From Tetradesmus obliquus (lineage: Eukaryota > Chlorophyta > Chlorophyceae > Sphaeropleales > Scenedesmaceae): a DNA stretch of 64,000 bases. The stretch covers positions 4,326,501 to 4,390,500 of the forward strand of contig CP126201.1 in NCBI GenBank assembly GCA_030272155.1. The letters are read 5' to 3'. Both the position numbers and the translations under genes were made by a program. This document shows positions 43,737-54,456 of this stretch, one piece after another. Each line of letters starts with the position of its first letter. Within the stretch, counting starts at the first letter, position 1. The notes beneath the pieces are model-generated. The model was not told where the DNA came from and did no database searches. It worked only from the letters and a program-made list of their open reading frames with translations.

Positions 43737-46700
43737 TCTTGCTTGCTTACAACGCCAGTAAGAGAGGATCGGCTGCGGTATCAGCTGCATTCGACCTATG
43801 CTCAACGTTTCCTGGTGACATTGCATTGTGCGGCACAACAGGGCTTATGTCCTGACCTCAGGCTACCGTGTAGGCACTGGCAGCAGGCGCACATACCCCA
43901 CTGTCATAGCGCAGTGCAACACACCTGCTGCAGTGCCCATCATAAGAACGCAGTCTCCCTGTGCGCGCTGCACCTTGCTGCATTCCGCACTTCACAATGT
44001 TGTGCTATCGCACGCCGCGCCCTGCTTGCAGGAATCATGGTGTCCAACCTGACAGGCAGCAACACTGTATTTGACAAATGCACGCAAGCCAGGAGCAACG
44101 TGCAGCTGTGGCCGCCTCAAGTGTCAGACCTGGTTGCTGGCAGGGACTGCTGGTACCAAAGCATACGGCTGAACTTTACAGCCGGCAGGTAAGCATCCAC
44201 AGCAGCAGCTGGTGCAGTAGCTGGTGCAGCAGCACTGCTGGCAGCAGCTGCATCAGCAGACACAACAGCCGTCAGACAAACCTAAAGATGCCTGACATAC
44301 TAGACAATGCGAATTAAGAGCCGCATTTTGTTTGGATGTTGAGCTAACAACCATACACTGGAAAGGGTTTGATAAAACTCACCACCATGATCACATCTGC
44401 TGCGTCCTGCAGGTTTGTAAATGGCACTGGCGTTAGTGTTTGGCCCGCCCCATTTGCCGCCCAATGCAGCCAATGCCTCGCTGGCCATCTGGGTGGCTTA
44501 GCTGCAAAAGATGTTCCCCAACTACAAATATGGAAAGAACCTGTTCATCATGGGCTATGGTGAGACGGAGTGCTTCGTGTGGTGGCAGGCGAGCAAGCAT
44601 GACAGCTGGCGGCTGTTTAGTGTCTGCAGTATTGCATGTAGTGGCCTGCAAGTGCTTTACAAAGGCAATGTTGTGCATGTTTGTCACACCTGTTAGCATT
44701 GTTCAACATACATGCAAGTTGCGTGATGCAACTCCTATCAAGCTGACAGAGCTGTCATGACATTGATGGCAGATATGTGCTGTGCGTGTGCAGAACACAC
44801 GTGTGGTTGCTTGCTGCTGGCTGCTGCTGCTGCTGCTGCCGCCCAGACTGGCGGCTGGACATCAACAGCATGGGCGCTAGCTCGCAGCTGTCGCAGCTGG
44901 CGGCGGCCATCCTGAGCAGGAGCAGCGCCAGCAGCAGGGCCATCCTCATGGGCCACAGCCTGGGGGCACTGGTGGCGGCACAGCTGCTCAGCCTGCCTGA
45001 AGTGTGAGTACACTGCGCTGCATATGGTTTGATAATATTGCACTGCTGCTCGCAACGACACAAACAAGCAGCAGAGCAGCACATAAGTCAATGGGATACA
45101 CAACCCATGGCGCCGCAGCTGCTACAGCCGTAACTGACGTGACGCCCGGTGATTGATCAGCGGTGGGCAGCTGCTGCACGTTGTCCACCATTTCCTGCAC
45201 TCATCTGACTGCACAGTGCATCATTGATTAACCGCAGCACGCCTTGTTCAGTGCAGCTGCCCCCTGATAACACACGCTTGCGCTTTGCTGCTGATTGAAA
45301 AGCCCGTCTTCATCTGCCTGCAACTGCCCATCTCTATGCACAACAGGCGCGCGCGCGTGAAGGGCTTCATCTCCTATGCAGCCCCCTTTGGTGGCACCCC
45401 TGCTGCCATCCTGCCCCGCACCAGCGGAGAGCTTGCTGCACTCGTGCCCCCTGAGCTGCTGACAGGCGTCACCTTTCCGATTGCCAGCTTTGAAGCCTTG
45501 GTGCGAGAGGTCACATGGAACGGAGTGAAGGGCCTGGCGTCACTCGCGATGCTGCTGCCCTACAGCGCCGCATATGCCAACGGCACTGACCCAGAGAGCG
45601 GCTGCTGAACAATGGCAGCCATCCGCCCTCATCGTTGACTTGACGTGTTGTTTGGTGTGCCGCATGCCCAGGATTCTGGCTGTGCTGAGCACTCAGCTTG
45701 ACGCGGACGACCGCTGCAGCTGCACGCTATCTGTGCCGCCTGCTTTAAGTGCTGCGTGCTGTAGCTGCCAGTGACCTAGCTGTGGGTGCAGGTGCTGGTG
45801 CTGGCACTGTGGGAACTTACGTGCGTGTTCTGCTGCTGCTGCTGCTGCTGTTTCCTGCCAGGTGGTGGTGCGCACTGCCAGCCGCAGCTACAGGGTCGGC
45901 CAGATGGCAGGCCTGCTGAGGGACGTGGGGGACACCCTGCTGGTGAGTCACTGCTCTGCTGGCGGCACCGGCTGGCGTTTCACTGTGATATCTGCTAGAG
46001 CGTGCGAAAAACTCTGGCTATGAAAGCGGCATACAAGCAGCAGTGTGCAAGTCGCATTAACAGGCAGTTGAGCGAGTTCGGTTTAGTATCTACCTCTTGC
46101 AGGATTTTTCAACTACAATCTAGCAGCCAACATGTCACGTCCTCAAGCTTTTGCCAAACACAATAATGCCATCATATGCTGTTGCTGTCAACCCTACAGG
46201 CAGATACCTTCAACCAGACACATACCTTGGACAAACTCATCGCCAATGGGCCCATTCCTGGTGTAGATGTGTACTGTGTGTATGGCTTCGACATCAGCAC
46301 AGTGCGGCAGCTGGTGTTCAATGTGACGCTGTCGGACAAGATTGCGCCGCTGCCGTCCGCCTACCTGTACGGCCGAGGTGACTCTGTGGTGCCCTTCGAC
46401 AGCCTCAGGCTCTGCGACAGGTGGGACGATGGCTGTGATTCAGCCACTAGATATCACTCCAGCAGTCACCAGAAAACACAGCCATTCAGCGCCAGGTTCG
46501 TTCCATGTGCTGCATCAGCATCAGCATCTGGTTCCTGCAGTTGCATCCTTTTCCCTTGCTGCGGCAAGTAAGCTAGCTCTGACTGCTGACTGGCTCTATG
46601 CCTAAGGTCCCTGTGCGGTGCAGCATCAGCTGTGCTTCCAGTTCATCCACAGCCGCGCAACTGCTCTCACTAGCTTCTCCCTCTTGTGTGCTGCTGCAGG

Positions 46701-46829
46701 CTCACCACCGGCACCGGCAAGGTGCGGCGTGTCCCTGGGGTCAGCGGCAAGCACCTGGGCATCTTCATTGGACCAGCTGTGCTGGCACAAACACGAGGCA
46801 TCATTGCAGCGCTGCGGCGACGCGTTTGA
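43519..46829 (+). pseudogene. LCAT/PLA2G15-like lipase, tandem copy B, broken
   Basis: Exon equivalents: 43519-43624, 44032-44188, 44413-44559, 44847-45003, 45347-45593, 45862-45942, 46200-46420 and 46700-46829. Seven of the eight have exactly the length of copy A. Exon 3 is 147 instead of 152 bp, a frameshift, and the ancestral frame also has TAG where copy A has Glu (VAELQKM versus VA*LQKM). The exon 5 donor is GA instead of GT (45594-45595), so reading on gives a stop at 45606. The triad motifs GHSLG, RGDSVVP and KHLGI remain, and protein similarity in exons 4-8 is high, so inactivation is recent or the sequence has errors at two separate sites. A signal peptide (LGLLLACMPAIQA) is intact. 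Confidence 0.8.
43683..43737. repeat. (AGC)n tract in intron 1 of lipase B
   Basis: A near-pure AGC run with one GGC interruption. Copy A has only a shorter, mixed AGC stretch (36790-36813) in the same intron. Confidence 0.85.
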
Positions 46830-49047
46830 GACGCTTGGCGCTTGCGATGAATTAATCAGGCTGCATATATTTTGTGATCTTGCTCTGACAGGTGGTGTCG
46901 GTGGATATGCCAGCAAGGCAAGGCCTTTTTGCCTGCATGCTAGAGTGCGTTTGCCACAACTGGTGGCACAGCGCCTACTTATGCTCACAAGCTGACGTTC
47001 TACCAGGGCATGTACATTTGCCAGCACCATGTCGCCTGGCCTTGCAGTTGCCTGAGGTTCTATCAATCACTGCTATTTCTATCATTATTTGCCTGCACAG
47101 ATGCAACTGTGTGAAAGATGCCACCGGTAGCGCAGGCCCTGCAGCACTGCCCTGTCACCAGCATCAGTGTTGTGTGTGCGCATGCACAGTTGTCCTGTCA
47201 CCAGCATTGACGCATCAGTGTTGTGTGTGCGCATGCACAGTTGTCCTGTCTCCAGCATTGACGCATCAGTGTTGTGTGTGCGCATGCACAGTTGTCCTGT
47301 CACCAGCATTGACGCATCAGTGTTGTGTGTGCGCATGCACAGTTGTCACAGCACTGCATGTGCACATACGCTGCCTGAGCAGTTCATTTGAGTGTGTGAC
47401 TCATTTGTGTTGGAGCCATTGCAGCAGCCAGACTGCTGAACACCTACCAACGCTGATAATGAACACAGTCTTGTTATTTGATACTTGGACACTTAGTGGC
47501 AATGTTTGTCCGTTTGGACAGAGACTTATGGTGGTTTGTGCAGTTGTGTGCTTGCCATTGTTGGACGGGTGCTGCAACTGGAGCAATTTCTTTGTTGAAG
47601 CGACCTCAGCTGTTGGGACTTCGTGACATGATATGTACCACGTGCTGTTGATTTGATTAGGTGTGCTGTATCAGCTTGGCGGAGCGGCCACGTCAGCACA
47701 AAGAGAGGTCTGTTACAGGGGTGGGCAAGCTATCGCCCTAGAGCGAGTCACTTGCCCCTCTTTCAGCTCTTTCACCACAGCAGCAACAGCATGATGCGCT
47801 GTCAATCAATGATTTTGCCGTGTCCTGCCAGGTGCCAGCAATGCATGCATTGTCTGCTCTCCGGTCACGCTCTGGCCATGGCGTGTTTTACATGCTCCAC
47901 CCGATCTGGAACTGCATTAATCTACCGGCACGTCACACATGTGACAACGTTGAATGAATGCTGGCTTTCAGCAGGATGGCACGACAGAGGCCGGCGTATG
48001 GGATCACTTCCTGTTCTCTGGCACGCATTGCGTGCCGCAACCACAACAGATGAACAATCAAGCCTGCAGCAGCAGCGTGGTGTGCAGTAAGCATTTTACT
48101 GGGAAGCTATGTCATATCTGCAAATCCGCAGTGTTCATGATGCACGGCTGTGCGTGCTTTGCTCTTGACCAAAGGCTACTGGCCGCTGCGCATTCAGCAA
48201 TGCAGCAGCAATGCCGCAATTAAGGGTGTTACCGTGTATGCTTACCTGCATCCACTGCGTCAAACTTTGGTGGCCACAGCAGCTGTGAGTCCTCTTGCGG
48301 GAAGGCACCATTTTGCTGCATGAATGCAGCAGTACATATTGTTGCGCTGCATCCAAGTCCCAACGTCTGTATGGTGGTTGCCGGATGCCACGTGGAAAGT
48401 TGCCACGATGCAAGTGTCGACGCCACGTATCACAGGCCAGACATGCCAAAGCTGTGCCAGCTGAGCTGCGGCCGCTGCAGTCTGCAGCATGTTGTACCAC
48501 ATGTACAGCGTGTACACATCAGTGACGTGTACAGCAGCCTCGGGCGGCCCGAGGCGTCAGAATGCTTCACATGACTGTCACGTGTCACTGCACGGCGTAC
48601 ACTGCCCTTCTGGGTGACGCTCATTGGCTGAGTTGCTGCAGGAACGTGCAGCCTTATCTGGGGAGGCAGCTGCTTGAAGTTGTCTAACTCCGTAGTTTGA
48701 GCGCTGGCAAGCGCCTGGCGCCGCACTATGGCCACTGCGTGAAAGCGCCCTGGGCACGGGAAGGCAGCTGGCATGTATGTATTGCATGCAATTCAGGTTC
48801 TGGCAGCTCCTGTTCGGCAGGCAGTGTTGCAGGCCCCGAACTTGATCATGCTACTGGCTGTGCCAGGCTGGCACCTGGGTTCGTGCCTAGGGTTCTGCCC
48901 AGGCTGATGCATGCTGGGCATGACGTACGCCTCGTATCGCTACGTGATCGGCACGGCTCGCTGTTGCATTCGAGTCGGTGTTGGTTGTAAGCGTTTGCGA
49001 AGTCATGCGGCGACGCAGATGCAGCACCAGTTGAAGGAGAGCCCACG
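46830..49047. other. Intergenic region before the U-box gene
   Basis: No gene recognised. It holds the 51-bp tandem repeat at 47161-47350 and a perfect GC-rich hairpin at 48537-48555 (8-bp arms, CGG loop). Confidence 0.45.
47161..47350. repeat. 51-bp tandem repeat, about 3.7 units
   Basis: GCATCAGTGTTGTGTGTGCG recurs at 47161, 47212, 47263 and 47314. Units include GCATGCACAG and a TGTC(A/T)CCAGCATT block. Since 51 is a multiple of three, open frames appear on both strands and should not be taken as genes. Confidence 0.93.
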
Positions 49048-52000
49048 ATGCAGGCCAACATCCGAATCACCTGTATATATCTGGCCCTGTGCCATGTGCT
49101 TCTCACAGCAACTTCACCTGCCTATAAGCATGAGCTACAGCGTCTCGTGGGAGCATGCAGCAGCAGGCTCGCAGATTTGAGTGAGTACGCCATTGCTGGC
49201 TGCTACGGTCGATCAGTTGCGGTCTCTGATGTTTACTGTACGTGTTACACGTCATAAGTTGTAGCTTAGGCATGCGCAAGCTCTTCTTGGCTGGCCTACC
49301 TCGCATGCTGCAGCAACCTGACGCATCTGGCTTCTGCACTCCTACTCCCTGCGTAACCCTGCTTGCTGAACCTACCAGGTTTTGGACATATACAAGTGGA
49401 GAGTGGTCCTGCATGGCGGCAACAGCTCAGTTCAGGCCGTTGGAGGTGAGCTTTTACAGCAGGAGTACTGCAGTGCTGCTGCAAGCATTGCCCATGCTTT
49501 CTGGCACTTTGGCACATGCCAGCATTGCAGAACGTTGTTATGCACCATGATGCTGCAGTTACTTGTGCTGGATGTGTGTCCTGCAAAGGCTTTTGTTTTG
49601 GTGAGCACCTTCAACACTTCCCGACTGCAACCTTGCTGCTTGCAGGAGCACGGAGCTGCTCAGCAGTGTGCAGCAGCACATGCGCTTCAACCACAGCACT
49701 GGCAGCTTCACAGCTGATGGCCTGGTTGCGTATGTCAGCGCGACTGACGCCATCAGGGGCCAGGGCTGGAAGGCACGCGCCACGCTGTTCCTGCAGCTGA
49801 TGGCACCCCGCTACACAATGCTGCCCATTGCGCACGACAGCCTGAAGCAGCAGATGCGGCTGCTGGCGCTGGCGGCAGCAGACCTGCCTGCTGTGGGGCG
49901 TATCGCATCTGCTGAGGTGAGGCATGCAGGATGATGACAGCTGTGCCGCAAAGCAGCGCCTGCTTGCGCGCTTGCTGCCTGCTGCACAGCAGTAGCAGCT
50001 GTCATGCGTGGTGGCATGACAAGCCCATGTCTGAGCCGCAGCTGCTGCCACACACACACACATACAGTGCACATGCACAGCAGCAGCCACATTGCTGGCA
50101 TCTCTACTCAATCCACGCCTTGGTATATTGCTTGCAGGACACTAGTGTAGGCTACAGGCTGACATGCACCTCGCCAGCGTTGCAGCTGGGCCTGGGCCCT
50201 CAACCCTACGCCAACTGCAGCGTGTGGCCGGCAGCGCCTGCAACAAAGCCCACAGATGCAGCAGCACCAGCTGTAAAGCTTTCAGCGCAGCTCGCAGCGG
50301 TAGCAGCAGAAGCCAAAGCAGCAGCAGACGCCAAAGCAGCAGTACCAGCTGACAGCGCACCAGCGCGTACCTGCGCTGCGTGCCTGGGGAATGCGACCGA
50401 CTGCCCCGCACACGAGGCAGCAGCAGCAGCAGATGGGAAGTTGTCGAGCAACAACAGGAGCAGGGCAAGGCGTCGCAAGCCCCTTGCCTACTGGGTTGTG
50501 CTGCCCAGCAGCTATGAGGAGATGCCTGCAGGATCAGCAGCAGAGCAGGGCGGTGCATCGCCAGGTGCGCTTTGTATCAAGGCATGTTGCAGGGTCTGTG
50601 CATGTGCATGTGTCAACACAAGTATCAGATAAGGCATCTTTTGTCGCCGCGTGTGGTTGAACGGAGGTGGTTGCTTCTGTTGAGGCTGTGTGCTCTCATC
50701 TGCGGCTAGTGTGTGCATGGCTGGCTGCTGCGTGTGTTGCGCATGCAGCGCGGGACCATCCCCACATGCAACGATCAAACATTCACCGGGCACTGCGACA
50801 CAATGCATGTTTCACCTGTCATCTCTGTCATTTCTCTGCTGCTACAGGTGTTGATCAGCAGGAGCAGCTGCCGTTGCTTGGAGGCATCCCACCACATGAG
50901 CTTGAGTCATCAGGGGCGCTGGGCAGGATGCTGTCGTGCTGGGACACCTGGTTTGTGATGCCGCGGGCTCCCCTGGTGCAGCTGCTGCCAGCCATGACAG
51001 GCATGCAGCAGCTGGTCTTTGGGTATGCAGGTGGGTGGCAGGCACGGCTTTTGTGCGACCGCATGGGCGTTGATGCACCACAGTGACTGCATGACTTGAC
51101 AGACACGCAGCAGCTTGTGTCCCACAGGCGTAGCCAGAAGGCACAGCGCTATGCTTCCATGAACTCAACTGTCCCATGCACTTGATGCGCTGCCCTTCAG
51201 TTGCAACCACACACCTGTACCGACCGCTCCAGCAGCAGCTGCACAATCCTCTAGAGCTTAACCTGACAGCAGCGGCCACCTGTGCTCCAGCTGATCCTCT
51301 GCTGCGCTGCCATGCGAACTTTTGTGTTGCTCTTGTCCTGCCTGCAGTGCTCACATACTCCTTTCTGGACATGCTGCACCTCATCACAGCAGTGCAGCAC
51401 CTGCACAGCCGCATGACTGCGCAGCACCCCTTCATGGACCAAGGCTGGTCCATTGGAGCTGCTGCCTGCACCATCAGCCTGCAGCTGCTGGTCATGCTGG
51501 CATGCCGGCTGCTGGTGTCCACGCTGCTGGCGTTTGCAGCAGTGCTGCTGCTGCACCAGCTGATGTGGGGCGTGCAGACGACAGCACTGCTGATGCAGCT
51601 GCCGACACTGCAAAGCGTGGCGCTCGCAATGCGCTTGCATGGCATGCTGCCAGTGCCAGCAGCGGCAGCAGCAGCCGCAGACGCAGCTACAGCAGCATCA
51701 GCAGCAGTAACTGCTACAGAAGCGGCAGCACAGGCAGGCTCAGCAGCAGCAGCAGCAGGCGCAGGCACGGCCAGCAGCAGCAGCAGTGGGATCTTTGGCT
51801 TTGCAACAGCAGGCCTGCGCAGCTGCGCAGGAGCTGCAGATGCTGCTGCAGCCAGAGCAGCAGCGTGGCTGGGGCTGGATGCTGCTGGCACTACTGCAGC
51901 AGCGGAGGTGGTGCGTGGTTGGCTGCTGCCGTACCATGCGCAGCTGCTATCGATGCACTACTTCGGTGAAGACCTGGTGATGCTGACGGTTGCGCGGCTG

Positions 52001-53571
52001 GTGTGGGAGACGCAGGAGCTGCTGTTTGAGCAGCTGTGGCGGCTGCTGGGGGTGGCTGTGGGCGAGGCGCATGCATTCGTTGAGTCCGCAGCTGTAGCAG
52101 CAGCACTGCTTGTGACTGGCGGGAGCCCGCAGGCAGCGTGGGGCCGTTTCAGGCAGCTTTGGCCGCTGCAGCGGGCGCGCCGGCATGCACACCGTGCTGC
52201 CAACGATCGGGATCAGCGGGTGCAGGCGCAGGTGTTCATACAGGCTCCTGCCGACATGGGCCAGGCAGCAGAGGCGCTGCGCACCTTAGCAGATGAACTA
52301 GAGCAGCTAGGGGTGCACCCGCCAGTGGGCGGTTGGGGTGGTGGTGGTGTGCAGCGGCGGCGCGTGCGGCAGCTGATGGGACAGCACTGGCCTGTGCCGC
52401 TGGCGCTGCCGTTTGATGCGGAAACGCTGCAGGCGGAGCTAGGACAGGAAGTGCCGCGCGGCTTTGTGTGTCCCATCACGCAGGATATCATGGTGCTGCC
52501 TGCGCTGCTGCTGAGCAGCAGTGTGGCGGTGCCGGCGACGTATGACAGGGAGGCAATCAGCCGCTGGCTGGAGGATAGCAGGTGGGCCTGTAGCTTGTCG
52601 AACGGGTTCGTGACAGGCAGTTGTGCACTCGTGCAACTGCCAAGTGCTGTGCACGCACCATAGCACCTCTTTTTTCCATTTCTGCAGCGTTGGTATTGTT
52701 TAGCATGCTGTTATCAGCCGCTTCTTTAAGCAGGCGTTGGGCGCGCCTTCTGCTTGCCATCCATGTTATGCTGGTGGTGCTAAACAAGCTGCACAACTGT
52801 TGCCACTGCTGCTGCTGCAGGCGCGACCCCAAGAGCCGCGAGGTGCTGTCGCCAGACGCGCAGCTGGTGCCCAACATGGACCTGTACCGCGCCATAGAGG
52901 ACTGGGCGGCAGAGAAGCAGGCAGCACTGCTGCTGAGTCAGCGAGCAGCAGCAGCAGCAGCGGGTGCAGGGCCAGCAGGGGCAGCAGGGTTACAACAGCA
53001 GGCAGGTGAGGCAGCAGCAGCCGCAGCGGCACTAGATGGTACAGCAGCAGGAGGAGGGCGAGCAGCAGGGCGAGTAGGGCGAGCAGCAGGGCGAGCGCGC
53101 CCGCAGCGCAGCAGCAGCAGTGCGGGTGCAGGCGCAGTGGGTAGTGGCTTGTTGGCAGCAGCTCGGGGTGCTGCTGCTGGCCTGGCTGCTGTGCGGCGAG
53201 TGGGGTCACAGTCATTTGGCCGGGTGGGCTCAGGCCTGGCTGGCACTGCAGCGGCAGCAGCAGCAGCAGCAGCAGCAGCTGGTGGTGAGCTGGATGTTGA
53301 TGATGGGCCGCTGTTGAGTGATGAGGAGGTGGACGGTCCTGCAAGAGGTGCAGCAGCGGCAGCAGCAGCTGCCAGGGAAGGGACTACGGGACGCAGTGCG
53401 AGGCGGTTCTCCCAGCAGCGCAGGCAGCAGCAGCAGGAAGAACAAGATCTAGGGGGGATGCAGCAGCAGTCGCAGCAAGATGTTGATGATGAAGCAGGCG
53501 AAAGCCCGGGTGCTGCTGCTGCTGTGCGGTACAACCTCCGCAGACGGAGCTCCACTGTTGCTGGCAGCTGA
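49048..53571 (+). CDS. Multi-pass membrane protein with a U-box (putative E3 ubiquitin ligase)
   Basis: Seven exons, every junction phase-consistent: 49048-49180, 49379-49445, 49646-49916, 50138-50564, 50848-51030, 51201-52581 and 52821-53571, 3213 bp, 1070 residues. The first exon gives a signal peptide or anchor (ITCIYLALCHVLLTAT). A region of about 370 residues with N-glycosylation sequons (FNHSTG, YANCSV) and Cys follows, then hydrophobic helices (VLTYSFLDMLHLI, LQLLVMLACRLLVSTLLAFA), then a second hydrophobic part near VESAAVAAALLVTG. The U-box spans exons 6-7: RGFVCPITQDIM, TYDREAISRWLEDS, then RDPKSREVL, LVPNMDLYRAIEDW. U-boxes bind E2 enzymes. The tail is Ala/Gln/Arg-rich and ends in VRYNLRRRSS. 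The layout suggests a membrane E3 with a cytosolic U-box. The N-terminal domain is not recognised. Exons 1-2 rest on phase fit alone. Confidence 0.83.
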
Positions 53572-54456
53572 TACATGCCAAGAACGCAGGCGGTGCTGGC
53601 AAGTATGACTGTGTGCCCTGCAAATAGCACAAGGAAGGTTGAGGACTAGCGAAGGGTACGCCACTGTCAATGGTGGACTTGAGTTGAGCTGAGTTGTTTG
53701 CGTGAAGTTTTGTGCCAAATCCATGTGCAGTGCGTGATGCACCACAGCACACGCCCCTCATGACAGTCAGTTGGTAATTGAGGTTCCATAGTGCAGCGTG
53801 CGTTGCAGAGGCTTGTTAGCACTGCTAACCCAGGGGGTGCAGCACCAGCCTGGCAAGATAGGACTCAAGTTGCCAGGAGATTGCCTGGCACATTCAGTGC
53901 TGGATGCAATGAGTGAGATCAGACCATGCATAGTTTGTTGAGCCTGACCTAGCATGGCCGTCTTGAACACCGGGAAGCTCATCTGCAGGTGATGCTGCAC
54001 TCCCCTCAAGGCCTGAGCACCAGCAGTCCGGAGCAGTACATGTACTGCGTATGGCTCTAGGGCTTGTTACGGCTCCAAATGTTGAAAGCTAAAAATATTT
54101 CACCGGAGTTGCAACAAACAGAAAACGGAGGTCTGGCTGCAAGCTGTGCACAGTGCGATGCCCTGTCGGTTTCAGCAAACATAGTCCAAAATGTAGCCTT
54201 TGTCGGACAGACGATCGACGCACACATAAGGTTCGCCGTTCAACATTTGAAAGTGCTGTCTGTGAGTTGTTTTCGAGAGGCAAGGGTGCAAAACTGCAAC
54301 CAACTCGGCCCGCCAGTCACGCTGCACTACCAAGGTAGCAAGAAACGGACCTGTAATATCTTTTTGCTTGATAAGTTGCAGTTTTGAAGAAGGGAGCCAG
54401 CATGGCGACACTTTGACCAAGAGCAGGAGAAGGGCAAGCCCTGACAGAGCGAAACG
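53572..54456. other. Intergenic region before the RRM gene
   Basis: No coding signal recognised. It would hold the U-box gene 3' end and the RRM gene promoter. No clear TATA box or TGTAA signal was found near either end. Confidence 0.4.

Noticed and set aside
46892-47626. 244-codon plus-strand frame over the 51-bp repeat
   Set aside because: Openness is explained by the repeat period. The peptide is a repeated Cys/Val string on both strands.
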